In this document: piece after piece, positions 1 to 11,920 of the stretch
Layout: each line of letters opens with the position of its first letter
Numbering within the stretch: the stretch's first letter is position 1
Origin: Dermatemys mawii
Taxonomy: Eukaryota; Chordata; Testudines; Dermatemydidae
Length of the DNA: 64,000 nt
Direction of reading: 5' to 3'
Assembly (NCBI GenBank): GCA_007922305.1
Contig: ML677335.1
Coordinates: 18,138,246-18,202,245, forward strand
The notes under the pieces: model-generated
Database searches by the model: none
Seen by the model: the letters and a program-made list of their open reading frames with translations, nothing else
What the model was told of the DNA's origin: nothing
Position numbers and translations under genes: made by a program

Positions 1-680
1 CGCTATCCTCAGGGCCCCTGGGCTGGGACCCGGAGTAGAGGGCGGGCCCGGGTCCCTCCTCCTCCACTCCCCCTCGTCTAGGATACTAGTGGGGTGGTTA
101 ATACCCTATTCAGGGGCAAGAAATAGCTCCCTGAACTCCCCACAAGAAGAGAAACCGCGAGATCCATCATAATAGTGCCAGCAATTTGCCACAGTTACTA
201 TCATCCGAAAGGCTCTTGTGCTATCTTCTTCAAGAAAATGAATTAGAGCTGTTAACTAGCAAGATAGACTTCAACTTCTTTTCAGGAGGATCTGCTATTT
301 TTAATAATATTCTCCAAAATATTATGAATCTCTTCATCTAATACTGAATTTCCAATTTTCTCATGAAGGCTGTGCACAAGTACCTGTTTCATATATGCAG
401 ACTACATTTATGTACACTATATGTTGAACAGAATAGAATATGATCAGGAGTTGCCCTTCTAGTGAGAGAAGGGAGCTATGGACTGTTTTTAGCTTGTTTA
501 TATATTTACAAGAGACATTGTCAAGAATAGGTCTCAATTCTCCTTTTGAGTGGCTCCATGGAGTCTGTCTTTTCATTGTTTTCTTTTTATAGGTCTTAAA
601 GTGATTGTGACAGTCTCATTCATGTTTCCTTTTTTTTTTTAAAAGGGTGGGGGAGAAGGAGCTATGGGTGCAAATCAGTA
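1..680. other. SGMS1 intron, no gene seen
   Basis: The first 75 bases are GC-rich and look like the edge of an interspersed repeat that I cannot name. The rest is AT-rich intron sequence with a short poly(T) run near 630. No coding or RNA gene signal. Confidence 0.5.
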
Positions 681-1160
681 GGAGTATCATAAGAACACAA
701 GAATGGCTGAACTGGGTCAGACCAAAGGTCCAACCAGCCCAGTATCCTGTCTACCAACAATGGACAATGCCAGGTGCTCTGGAACAAGTGAACCTAACAG
801 GCAATGATCAATCACCCCCCTCTGACAAGCAGAAGCTAGGGACACCATACCTTACCCATCCTGGCTAATAGCCATTAATGGACTTAATATCCATTAATAT
901 ATCTAGTTCTCTTTTAAACCCTGTTATATTTCGAGCCTTCACAACCTCCTGAGGCAAGGAGTTCCACAGGTTGACTGTGTACTATGTGAAGAACTTCCTT
1001 TTGTTTGTTTTAAACCTGCTGCCCATTAATTTAATTTGGTGGCTCCTAGTTCTTACATTTTGGGAACAAGTAAATAACTTTTCCTTATTCACTTTCTCCA
1101 CACCACTCATGATTTTCTGTATCTCTATCGTATCCCCAATTATCATATCCTCTGCCTCAA
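681..1160 (-). mobile_element. CR1 LINE 3' fragment
   Basis: Read on the + strand it begins with cataagaacacaagaatggc and contains 'gttccacaggttgactgtgt' and 'ctgctgcccattaa', the reverse complement of a common sauropsid CR1 3' end. A related copy lies at 56038-57000 and the opposite orientation of its tail at 53025-53205. Degenerate and 5'-truncated, noncoding now. Confidence 0.8.
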
Positions 1161-1583
1161 AGCCTCTATTAGCTAGCTAGCCTAAGGAGGAGAGACCTTA
1201 CAACCCCCCACATTCTTCCTGGTGTCCAGGAACAATTCCCATTTTCTGGTGGTCTCCTGTGGCCTTACAGATTAAAAGTTTCTACAGTTCCAGAAAATGA
1301 AAGGATGAATTTTCCTTGTATTGCCTCCCTAGATGTTACTTTCTTTCCATGCATATTTGTGATGACTCACAAGTCAACCAGTGCCTTGCTATCACCCCCG
1401 TATCCCCCCACCCCCGGTCATTGCCAGGGATGGTAGTGTATCAAGTAATTGTACTTGATCTGTTGTCAAGTTGTTTGCAGTTTAAACCTACTCTTGCTGA
1501 GCAGTTACCATGCCTAGCATGGACATGACAAAAAGTTGAAAATGTGAGTGATAACAGGGGAATAGATGCTATCGTTTGATGAT

Positions 1584-2180
1584 TGTTATAGGTACATCTG
1601 TGAAAGAAAATAAGGAGACAGGATTATAAGAAGCACATGGCATCTTTTCCAGGGAAAAGAGTAATATGCCACGTTTATTGAAAATACAGCAGTTAGCATA
1701 TGCATTCAGTTACACAACACACACACACAAAGTCCTGCAGGTGGTCTTTATAGTTACCAGTCTGTCGTAGCTCAAGTCAATCTAATGGCCAGTTAGATTG
1801 AGCACTGGTGAGGAGCTGGGCTCTGTTGGTTACAATCCGATGCACCGAGGTTTTGCATTGAACCCAGAGTTCAATGGCAAAACACAGATAAGAAACAAGA
1901 CCTTATAGCAAATACTGTAATGAAAACTTTTCCTAAAACAAAAGTTGACTATAATCTTCCATAAGGACTGTTCTGGTCTGTTCCTGCCTTAACATTAGTT
2001 TAGACACAGGCAGCCTATCTGATGCATTTCTACCAATGTCTCAGAGGGTCATTCCTTTCTGCTGTTCAAAAAGAGTGGCTGGCAAGATGAAATCAGGTCA
2101 TATATTAATACATTTAATACATACTACATTATTATAACCATCAAGCATTATAACCTCTAATACAAATATAAAATCCACAC
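1584..2180 (-). mobile_element. Truncated LTR, same family as 13147-14098
   Basis: It begins TGTTATA. It shares long stretches with the LTR at 13147, for example cagttagcatatg, ttcatagttaccagtct-like sequence, taatggccagttagattgag and the gaacccagagtt block. Similarity is lost after aatataaaatcc near 2180, so the distal part is missing or replaced. An AATAAA-type signal on the minus strand (caataaacgtg, about 1675) suggests minus orientation. No internal retroviral genes are seen. Confidence 0.65.
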
Positions 2181-2764
2181 ATCTTTGGCCCTGATGGAAA
2201 TGCATTATATTGGATGGACGGACTTTTTTCTTGAAGATCAGAGTAGAAAAATAATTTGAAAGAAATGGGGTTTCCTGTGTTTTTAGGCTACAATAAATAA
2301 CTTGTGATTTTGGTACATGGCTTTGAGGTTTTTTTAAGTTATGCTGTTTTCCTAGGAAACTTTTGAAACATTATGGTGTTTCAAACTCTGGTATACTTCC
2401 ATCGGTCTCTGTGGCACTGAGCATATTATTAAGTTTTCTGCTCTATTGCTGGTAGCAAAGAAATACATTAATTTTGAAAAGTGCCCCCATAATGATTTGA
2501 TTGAGTAATCTTTCCTTTTTGACACTTTATCCATTTAATATACTATTTTATACTTGAAACTCTATTACATTTCCAGTGAATGCTGCTTCCTAAAAGAAAA
2601 GCATATAATGTCCCATTTTATGTTGTAAAATGCCCAACCCCCATTTATTTTTACAATTGGTTCTGAAGCTGATACATTACCTAATAATTTCTACATATAC
2701 GCAAAGGAAGTTGTGGAGGAGAGATTTAACACAGTCTTGTTTTCCAGCTTTGTTTGTGGGTATT

Positions 2765-3711
2765 TGTGACATACCAGGGTATGATCCAGACCTGTCAGGG
2801 GCTGTGTCACCCCTATCATGTAACCTAGGGTGCCTTGCAGTGCCTAGCAGTTGTAGCTTCCAAACTGGAGTACACACAACCAGCCGTGAGCATGCAGGCT
2901 GCTATCAAATGTGTTTGTATAACTTCAGCCTGCCAGTCACATCTTGATATATACTATAATATTCATTAGTCTCTTATCTTAAATAATTACCCAGACACTT
3001 CAATTTAAACACATTGGATTATATAAAACAACAAAACAAGTTTACTTAACTATAAAGAGAGAGATTTTAAGTGAGTATTAATAATGAGGCATAACCTTCA
3101 GAAATGGTTAAAGGAAAAACAAAGAAAACAATTTCTAGTGTCTAACTTAACAAACGATAGTAGATTCAAGCAAAATTTCTCACTACATACTTCCAGCAAG
3201 ATTACTGACCAAATTCTTTCCAGTCAGAAACCTCCCGCCCCCTCGCCTCCTTGAGATTTCAATTGCTATTTCCTTTGTTCCTTTGCACAGGATGTGATGG
3301 GTCGGGAGGTGCCTTGAGGTTTTTGTGCTTCCCTTATATAGTTTCAGGCCCCCTTTTTGAAAAACATTTTCAGCTGTGAACCAGCAGATAAAGAGTCTAC
3401 ATGGAAGGATATTCTTGGCTGGCTTCTCTTCCCCACCTGTTTGAGCTTCCTTTATTTCCCCTTGCAACTTAAGGCACGCATACATTCCTTTGTTTGGGAC
3501 AGACCTGTTTGTTGACTTCAGTCAGGGTGAGGCTGTTGGGTTTGGAATGTTTTAATAACACCATACAGGGAAATCTTATAATTCCACATGTGATGTTGCC
3601 ACTAGCAAATTATAAGTTTTCTAATAATACTGCACAAGACACATCTTGTACAAAGAATATTACAGTAGGATGTAGGGTGTGAATACAGGGGTAATTCCAC
3701 ATATTGTCACA
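2765..3711 (-). mobile_element. Probable solo LTR (second family)
   Basis: The block starts TGTGACATAC and ends ATATTGTCACA, giving complementary 5'-TG...CA-3' ends typical of LTRs, with a length of about 947 bases. I see no clean 4-6 bp target duplication (tatt on the left, gaac on the right), so the boundaries or the pairing may be wrong. The orientation is a guess. No gag, pol or env reading frame is present. Confidence 0.5.
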
Positions 3712-3780
3712 GAACTTTCAATGAAAATCTAGCGATGTGACATAGTACTAATTTCTGAATCACTTTGTCCTATGAAACAA

Positions 3781-3803
3781 CCCCCCCCCCCCCACACACA
3801 CAC
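3781..3803. repeat. Poly(C) run joined to (CA)n
   Basis: Thirteen C residues followed directly by a short CA repeat. Likely polymorphic in length. Confidence 0.9.
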
Positions 3804-3811
3804 TATAATTT

Positions 3812-5150
3812 ATTTTCTTTGAATACGTGTCAGTGTCGATCCTACTGTGCATATGCATGTGCACAGGATTAGGTTTTTTTAAATAATAGTGCCAGATACT
3901 GAGCCCGTACCATCCCTTAGCACTGCCCTTTGAGGAGGAAATATATTCCTCCTCACCATTGCTGACAAATTCCTTCTTACCAGCTTAGAGCAGAGATTCC
4001 TCTTCTCGAGTACTGGTAGAATGACCGCCAAGGAGACCCCCAGTCAGAGCATCACCCGAGCTGGTGCAGGAGTGACACTGGAGCAGCTCATCCCAACCTG
4101 TACAATATGCCAGTGTGGCCTCATGGCCTTGCTGAGGACCATTCTCCCACATGCCACGAAGCAGATCACCCTCTCCAAAGGAGATCCTGCTCCTCAGGGT
4201 TCACACCCAAACTGTATGTGGTTCCAGAAAAATTAGAGGTGTGTGATGGAGAGGCCCACTGGCAGAGGGTCTTTTGTTCTTTACCAACAATTCTTTGCCA
4301 AACCCATTTTGCAGGATATTTATCCATAAGGGGTAATATGTAAGCACATAACATGAAGCAGATAACATATTATGAGAAGTATGTACAGGTAATATTTTAC
4401 GGAATAATGTATCAATACTGAAAGTATGCATTGTGGTCTTAGAGTAAAAATTAGTCATCACTGAGTAATATGTTTCAGAGATGGCCCATTCAAGGAAGAG
4501 GGAGTTGTCATCTATCCCTGAATAGCCGATGATATAATGAAAGGCTCTGTTGACTAGAGTTGCTCCATTCCAAGACTATCAAAGGAAAACTATTAGAGAC
4601 AATTGCAAATAGACAAAACCATTTGGAAATGAAAAAAAGAAACATTACAACAGACTGGGATTTGCCCTGTCTATGAATAAAGATAAGACTGTTTCACTAT
4701 AGCACAGAATGGGAAGACACTCTGAATCCATTCACAGAGAAAACATCTTGTGGCATGGAGGAGTTTTCCTGAAAGTTTGGTTCCTGATTCCTGTAAAGCC
4801 ATCAGCTCTGCAACAGGACTGATCCTGAGGTGGGGTGGACCTACTTAATTAGATAGGAAAGGGAACTGTTGTTAAGCATAGGCAGTAGTTCACATTTTAC
4901 TATTTTGTTTTATATGAGGACAACACAAGATACCTTGCTGTATACCTCTCCCACTGAACATCAAGGCCAACCCCACCACTGCTCAAACAACATCCTCTGC
5001 CTGCTTCTGAGATCTGACAGGCAGCAGTGTGGAGTAACCTACTGATCTTCATCAAGCATTGTGCATTGAACCTAATGGCTAGATCAGATGTCAAATTCAG
5101 GAGAGCAGTACTACAATCACTGTTCAACTGTTACAGAGAGAGTGTCAGCT
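3812..5150. other. SGMS1 intron, no recognised element
   Basis: Mixed-composition sequence. Short reading frames at 4021-4461 overlap on both strands and show no family motif, so I read them as chance. Confidence 0.4.
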
Positions 5151-5345
5151 TAGAGAGACATGGTGGATGAGGTAATATTTTTTATTGGAACAACTTCTAT
5201 TGGTAAGAGACAGACTTCAAGGAAGAGCTCTGTGTAGCTCTAAGGCTTGTCTCTCCCACCAACAGAAGTGGTCCAATCAAAGATATATCACCCACTTTGT
5301 AATATCCTTGGGCTGACATGGCTACAATACTGCAAGCAAATGTAA
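5151..5345. repeat. Abundant sauropsid interspersed repeat (unnamed)
   Basis: Contains 'gaggtaatattttttattgg', an inner inverted pair around 'gagacagacttcaaggaaga' and 'aggcttgtctctcccaccaa', and the tail gacatggctacaat. This wording recurs widely in turtle and bird genomes. It resembles the repeats at 35566 and 43410 in its ending. I cannot assign the class; Penelope-like is one possibility. Confidence 0.5.
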
Positions 5346-8300
5346 CCACTCTTAATAACATAAAGGAGTATGAAATAGGCTAAAACCATACGATAGATCA
5401 GCATAATGGCAATTTTAGGGAAGTAGGTTTTGCCTAACATCCTGCTAGAATGTATGCTGGAAATCAAACTTCTCCAAAAGAGTAAGAGAAGAGTTGCATA
5501 ATCCATTACAATCTGCTGAGTGAACAGTATACTTTTAAAAGTATCTAAAGACACACTAGATTAACAGTTTATGGAAAAATAAATATTTACATAATGTCCA
5601 TAGGGCTTCTTTTCTTCAGTGCCAATATTAAACTCACAAATACTCCATGCTGCTAGTAAAGTAGCTAGACATTGGGTGATTCTGAGTTGCGGCAAAAACT
5701 GCATCTGAAATTCATGGTATTCTGCCTGGGTCTTGCCGATTATATTTTAAGAGAACTCTCAGACATCTTGTCCAAATGCAGAACAAGTAATTAAAAGACA
5801 GTTTTGATTATTCTCAGGCAAATTATCAGAGGTAATCTCTGATCTTCAGAGATGACAGAGTAACCCTGAAGACAAAGAAAAAAGCATTCAGAGGCATAAT
5901 TATTCCTCTGGATAGTGAAGATAACTGGGAAGTACCATAAGTTGTATGTTAATATATCAAATGACATTTTGACATGTTGCTTAAACATTATCTCCATTTT
6001 TTTATGGGCAAGGTGAGGCCCTGAAGTTCAGGAATCAGTTTAGGAAAGTATCCCTTTTTAGGGAAGTTAAGCATGTTTAAATGCTTTGCTGACTCAGAGC
6101 CTTCCTCAAAGCTACATAGTGAGCTGGTGCCAAAAAATGTGCTGGAGTTTCAAGTTTTCTGACAACTTCTTTAACAACTAGAAAATCATACTTCCCCATG
6201 AATCAGTTATTCCTTTAACTTTTGTAAACCATAATAAACAGATTTAATCCTAAATATATTTAACAAGAAGATTTATCTGAGATAATCTAATTTGACTAGA
6301 TTTTGTTTTCTCAACAATAATGATATGGTATATGAATAAGTTATTTAGCCAAGAGGCTGAATTCTTAGTTTTTATGTAACGTATAATAATATAAAAATGG
6401 AAAATAACAATATAGAACTTTGAGGATTTTTTGGCCAACATTAATAGTATTTAATCACTTACTCTGTGCTATCATTAACTCATTAACCGGTAATTAAATC
6501 TTTGAAAATGTTGCTCAGTAGAGACACGCACCCTGAACCATCCTGAATTTAATATTGACATTTCTGTTCATAAATCTAAGAACTGTAAATTAATGTAGCT
6601 TTTTTTTTGTTTTTAAAGATCAGACTGTGCCCACTACGGTTGCATGCATCGATAGCGTTATATGAGACTATTCTGTTCTTTGTGTGTAGATTTATATACT
6701 GACTTCATCACCATAGTATTTGTGCTCCTGACAGTAGTGCTTTAAGCATTGTAACTAGTGTCTGTCATATTTGTTCTCTTATCCTCTTCCCAAGGAGAAA
6801 TGTGTGTGCAGTGAAGTATTTTATTTGGATTTTTTTTATATATGCATAAAATATTTAGACTTTTCAGGCTAGATGCCCAAAGGGATTTAAAGTACCATTC
6901 ACAAAAACAGTGGTTGTGTTACCCACCTTATGCCCAATAGCCCAGTGCCCTGACTATTGGAGCTATGGAGTCACTCTCTTTATCGCAATAAATGTTTAAG
7001 TATTTTGTATAAAGTGTGATAGTTTCAACAGGAGAGAAACCCTCCTCAGAATAGTCGATAGCCTGGTGCATAGTGGGGGGAAAGGGAAGCCCTAGGTTCA
7101 AGTCCCAGCTCCAGAGTGGAGATTAGAATCCCTTTCTCTCACATCCCAGTTGAATGCCCTAATCACTGAATGACTGCATATAAGGGTTTAGTGAATCTAG
7201 CCTTCCTTTATTTTGCTTTTATTAAAAATACTACAAATTAAATATTTTGTTCAACCCTAAATTTCAGACTTCTTCAATTCATTGAAAATGCTAAAAAAAA
7301 AAAAATTGGCTTCTATTCAACCAGAACCACATTTTTTTTCCCCGAACTATTAGCAAACCAAAAAATGAACTCTACTCAGTATGAGTAAGGGTTTCAGAAT
7401 CCACTTGTAATTTAAACTGTCTACATACAGTGCATGAAAGCCCTGAAGCACTCTAGTGCAACTGGTCACAGCTGGGTCTCAGAAGTATATTACAAGTTAG
7501 TAGACATTTGTTAATTAGGGATCTTAAAAGTATTGTCTGAGTCTCTCTCCTTTGGTTTGCTGTGTTATAAATAGTTACAGCAACCTTGTCAGCATTTGCA
7601 GCCTCAGAAAAGCAGTGATATTGAATTTTTACTTCACATTTGCCTTTTTACAGTTTATTCTTTGTCTTTACGCCAGACTCTGCTAAACCAGTTAGTTTAA
7701 ACAGAACTGAAATTAGAGAGCCATATGTAGTTTAATAAAATGGATGCTCAGAGTGAGTGAGCTCCTGAGTGAAATTGATCTCTCTAATGAAATAATGCCC
7801 TTATCCCAGCTTTCAATAGTTACATCCATGGAGATATAGTTTGATAGTACAACCTTAAGCCTTTTTTAGTGTATTCCTGTTTGCAAAAATATTTACTGTT
7901 TCAAGAGGAAGTAATCATTCTTTGTCTGAAACACATATGTACACATTTTTTCCAAACACATATTGTTTGAAATCTTTCCATCAAAGCAGTACATTTAAAT
8001 CTCTTTTTTGTAATATTGATTTAGCATTAAGTCATGCTGTAGTCAGATCAATAGTACTGCAACTAATTGACTCTGCCAAAGCCCATTAAAAGTCAAATTG
8101 TCAGACATTTGTGAGCTTTCAAGAGAGCTCAGTTTGCTACTGGTTGTTTTGAAACTTTACTTGTTTAAAAAGTATTAGATGTGTTCCTGTCTGGATTAAG
8201 TCTTTTAGAAAAGTGAAATTTGAAAGCAATCATAAGTAAATGCTTTAGGAATCCTTGCCTGAATATGTAGTTTTTATTCTAACAGACAGCTCTGGAGAAG

Positions 8301-8347
8301 GAGAGCAGCAAGAGTGGGAAGGGATAACTTTTCAATATGTTTACTAT
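5346..8347. other. SGMS1 intron, mostly unique AT-rich DNA
   Basis: No coding signal. A SINE-like piece sits at about 7045-7185. Poly(A/T) runs occur near 6600 and 7295. The stretch 7540-8270 looks unique. Confidence 0.4.
7045..7185. repeat. SINE-like fragment with a tRNA B-box-like motif
   Basis: The sequence ctaggttcaagtcccagctc contains GGTTCAAGTCC, matching the RNA polymerase III B-box consensus. The flanks read like a tRNA-derived or MIR/CORE-type SINE ('gcattcaactggg' reversed at the other end). No poly(A) tail or target duplication is clear. It is not a tRNA gene: no acceptor stem or A box can be placed. Confidence 0.4.
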
Positions 8348-8632
8348 GGGCTTGTCTTCATTAGAGCCGGGAGAGATTGATCTTATGGCGATCGATTTAT
8401 CGCGTCTCGTCAGGATGCGATAAATCGATCGCCAGTGCTGCCCCCGTTGACTCCGTAACTCCAGCTCGCCAAAAGGCGCAAGCTGGAGTTGACGAGGGAG
8501 CACGCCGCCGACCGCCGCTGCCGTGAGGACAGCAGGTAAGTCGGCTGTACATACGCCGATTTCAGCTACGTTATTAAAGTAGCTGAAATTGCGTATCTAC
8601 AGTCGATCCCCCGTGCTAGTGAGGACCAGCCC
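8348..8632. mobile_element. Miniature inverted-repeat element with three hairpins (copy 1)
   Basis: The ends are inverted copies: GGGCTTGTCTTCATTAG on the left and, reversed, GGGCTGGTCCTCACTAG on the right. Inside are three perfect hairpins: arms of 17 bases at 8387-8403/8417-8433 (ATCGATTTATCGC core), of 10 bases at 8457-8466/8481-8490, and of 11 bases at 8559-8569/8579-8589. A second copy lies at 55484-55770. Terminal motifs resemble nonautonomous hAT elements, but no clear 8-bp target duplication is visible. Reading frames inside are only shadows of the palindromes. Confidence 0.8.
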
Positions 8633-9339
8633 TTTATATCCTTGCAGACAGCTTCTCTTAAAGTATTCTATGGAAAGTGCTATAATTATAGAGTAACATA
8701 CACGGGACCTTGTATGGCAAGTTGAGACAGTATGGGAGATAGGATAATGTTTGATCTTACCCAGTTTCTGGTTAAGAAACCGCAAGCCAAGTTTGCCATC
8801 ATTCCCTCAGCTGATTATTTTATAAAAACAAAACCAACATAACATGTAACTAACAAGGTTGTATCAGTTATTCACCAGGTTCCTTCTATGTTAAGTTTCT
8901 TTCCTCTACCCTTTATATGTTGTTTTTGAGGAATAATATCTGAGTGTGATTCTCTTACTTAGTACAGTGGCACTTTAATCCTGAAGGATCATATATATGC
9001 TTGCCAATATTTAATATTATTGCTACTGTTGTTATTGTTATTACTACTATAATTATATTGAAAGTTGGCAGCAGAAGGCCAAGTGGGCCACGTTTTGGGC
9101 TGACCTCAACCTGTAATCTAAAATTGCGCTTGTATTTTGTCTGCAGTTGTACTTGCAAAGCCTGCATTTCATGTTTATCATGAATTTGCATGTGTGCATT
9201 CAAATTAGGGTGGCAGCTAATTATCAGGTTTTCACACTCAAACCTGCATGGATAAACCTTTCAGGTGTAATTATAGAGGTAAATTTTGAAACACGTGACT
9301 AATTGTGTTTTCATGAGGCCACTGAGGATCCCTGGTATT

Positions 9340-10100
9340 TAAACCTCCAGTTGTTGTTCAAATGCTGGTTCCTATATGTATTCCTCATGTGGGTACACAT
9401 GTGCAGCATGCACCTGAGTTCAGCAGTTTTAACAGTCACTGTTGTTTGTTCCGCATATGCGCAGTTGGTCTCCTCAAGCTTCTAAACAAGAGTGGAAGAG
9501 GCAGTACAAGTTGTCACTCCCTCAGTTTCTTATTGCTGAATTCAATGTCCTCTCTTTCTTCAGCTTTCAGAGATCCTGCAGATTAAATTATATAATTATT
9601 CTTTTTATCTTAGTACAGCTGTAGCTTTAGTGTAGTTTGTGTACTTTGCTTCCCAAGACCGAGGTCTACCTTCCTGCAGTATGGGCCTATAGCCAAAGTC
9701 CCAAGCTTCAAAAACTGCATCTCTTGCACAAGATCCCTCTCTGTCGATGACGAACATGAATGCTGTCTCTACTGTCTGGGTGGGACACATATTTCTTCTG
9801 TGTTTGTCGATCATTTCCACCAATAAATTGTGAAACCTGTGAGTTTCACTTTAGGAAACCCTTAACGGAGAATGCCTTGTGGCCCCTCTCTGATCTGGGC
9901 CAGGGAGACCCTCCTGTACAGCAGGCTAGGAGCAGAGCCTTCTGTTCAAAGCCCGAAGACTCTTCCTTCAAGTCTTCCTAGGAGAATAAAGGGCATTCTC
10001 ATGGGTGTGAGGACAGATCCCTGTCAAGGACTGTCTATAAGAGATGTGCACCTTCCCTGAGCCCGTCGAGGTTGGGTGAACCTTCTAAAGGAGAGCAAGT
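9340..10100 (+). pseudogene. DIRS-type retroelement 5' end and Gag-like remnant
   Basis: The sequence around 9362-9480 (cattcctcatgtgggtacac-like, 'ccgcatatgcgcagttggtc') resembles the terminal repeat of a DIRS-like element common in turtles. At about 9700-9990 a broken frame reads CISCARSL...HECCLYCLGGTH, resembling the Cys/His Gag motif of vertebrate DIRS elements, followed by frameshifts and stops. Related 3' parts occur at 25500-26330 and 39850-41810. The family call is from memory of motifs and is moderate. Confidence 0.5.
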
Positions 10101-10824
10101 TGGTGGCAAAAAGCGCTCTTCAGGTTGAAGTTGATGCAACAGGTAAAGCATCCAGAAGCTTGACCACTGTTGTTTTTATGAGGAGGGATTCTTGATTGTA
10201 ATCCTTGGGCTTTCCCAGGGAAATGAAGAATACTATGCAGGACCTTCTCTTTAATGAGAAAATGAATGACTCTTCATGAAAAGACTTGAGGTCTACCCTC
10301 CGCTCCCTATCTGTATTCTGCTACCTTCCCTCCATCCCCTTTGCTTCTGGTCTGGTTGGATTCACCATGAGAAGAAAAACTGAGGGGATGTCAGCCAGCA
10401 CTATCTCTTATATCCTCTCTTGGAAGCACATGGAGATCTACTGCACATATGAGCGCCAATGGACACTGCTCATTAAAATGTCCGGATTCAGATGCATGCT
10501 CATGTATATCTATGTGTTGAATACAGATACGGACCACTTATCTCAAAGGACTTCCAATATTTGTAAATAACCTCCATTTGTCATTGGTTGGTCTAATTCA
10601 GCTTTGTAATAATTGTATTTCTGTATTTTGGATTAATGTATATGAGTAAATTGAATATGATTGCTCCTTTTGAAAGATAATTAACTGTTTGTAGATGCAG
10701 ACATACTCTACAGAAATTAATGGAATTCCGCCTCTGGCTACCCACCTATGTTAGTTTTGGACTGGATTTGTTTGCTACCTTTAAACTATGAGTTATTTGT
10801 ATTTATAAGGAATTGTAAGAGGAA
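10101..10824. other. SGMS1 intron, possible DIRS continuation
   Basis: A 94-codon frame at 10286-10570 follows the DIRS-like block but shows no motif I can name. Otherwise AT-rich intron. Confidence 0.3.
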
Positions 10825-11045
10825 GGGATCATAGGTTAGTGTTTAGAATACAGGACTAAAAGGCAGAAATTTGGAGTTTATTCTTAATTCTGCCGCTGAG
10901 TTACTGTGTAATCTTAATTGCATTCTGTGCCTGTTTTGCACCTGTAAAATGGGAGATATCTTCTGTTTACTACTGTTTGCAAAGTTCTTTCATATTCTTA
11001 GATGAAAGCTGATGTAGATGCATAAAGCAGTATTAAAATTACTGA
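10825..11045 (+). repeat. MIR-like CORE-SINE
   Basis: The order of motifs fits a MIR: 'taggttagtgtttagaatac', a 'tctgccgctgagttactgtg' core, then 'cacctgtaaaatgggagata' and a final AT-rich tail. Degenerate. It lies about 100 bases before the SGMS1 exon at 11151. Confidence 0.7.
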
Positions 11046-11150
11046 GCTTGAATTGTCCATATGATATTCTAGACTGATGCCTGTCATGTTTTTAGACAAA
11101 TCTTGGTAGAATTTGTTTCCTTAGAATGACACTTTTTTCCATGTCTCCAG

Positions 11151-11268
11151 GTCTATTATTAGCAGAAGATTTTTCTGTATAGTTGGCACACTATACCTAT
11201 ATCGGTGTATTACGATGTATGTAACTACACTGCCAGTACCCGGTATGCATTTCAACTGTTCTCCAAAG
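11151..11268 (+). CDS. SGMS1: SGMS1 coding exon (internal, about residues 209-247)
   Basis: This exon encodes part of sphingomyelin synthase 1, the Golgi multipass enzyme that moves phosphocholine from phosphatidylcholine to ceramide, making sphingomyelin and diacylglycerol. The exon opens after a pyrimidine-rich acceptor ending tctccag. Its first base completes a split Lys codon, and 39 codons follow, including [20 protein letters not shown] and then [16 protein letters not shown]. It ends at AAG before a strong GTAAGT donor. The residues match vertebrate SMS1 almost exactly, covering a transmembrane segment and the luminal loop before the catalytic core. The exit phase is 0 and fits the next exon at 19073. 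The preceding large exon, with the start codon and SAM domain, is not in the window. SGMS2 is less likely because the downstream C-terminus is SMS1-specific. Confidence 0.96.
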
Positions 11269-11615
11269 GTAAGTTTTTCTCACTGCAATTCCATTTTGTA
11301 ACTTCTGTTCCTTTTCCTTTTTTCACACACCAGAGATCCTTAATAACTGTGACCAGCCCTCTTGATTGCAACTCTCATATAAGTTGGAATGGCAGTGACT
11401 TTCTTTCACAGATCATTGATGCTGCGAAGTTGTCAACCCAAGTGCTAGCTGTCAAACAATGCAAAGTGCTCCCTTCTCAGGCCTAATTTACAGTGTTTGT
11501 ATCGATTTTTAACTATTTTGATTAGAAGTATGACCTTTTTTTTTACTGAGCTAGTGTAATCTGTACATCCTATATTGAGTTTGATTTAAAGGTGCTATAT
11601 GCCACTGTAGCTTAT

Positions 11616-11870
11616 CTGTAGAGCTGAGCAAAATTTGAAATTTCCATCTCATGGGAAATTCCAGTATTTCAGCATTTGTGTTTTCATCCTGAACTGAAAA
11701 GAGATGTTTAACATTTGAAAAATTGCCATGGAATTAAATATTCAAAAAAACTTTATTTCAGAAATATTAAAATGTTTCCTCCTTTTTTTATCGAAACAAA
11801 ACCTTTCATCATTTCTGAAATCACAGTATTTTATTTCTGTTGGTTGAACTCAGCTATCATGCTTCGTTGC
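11616..11870. repeat. AT-rich miniature element (family with 14640-14887)
   Basis: Begins gtagagctgagcaaaatttg and is filled with 'gaaatttcc' and 'gggaaattcc' type inverted words, ending near ggttgaactcagc. This is typical of an A/T-rich MITE seen in reptiles. The termini are only roughly inverted. Confidence 0.4.
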
Positions 11871-11920
11871 AAGTTAGTTTGACATTAAACTGTATTACCC
11901 CATTGTGGCACATTGCCGCA

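Noticed and set aside
7085..7125. Possible tRNA gene (B-box GGTTCAAGTCC)
   Set aside because: Only the B box is present. No A box, anticodon arm or acceptor stem can be drawn, so it is better read as SINE debris.
8279..8503. Minus-strand frame similar to one at 55398-55640
   Set aside because: The similarity (LTRRDKSI and neighbours) is due to both frames crossing the same miniature palindromic element, not to a protein family.
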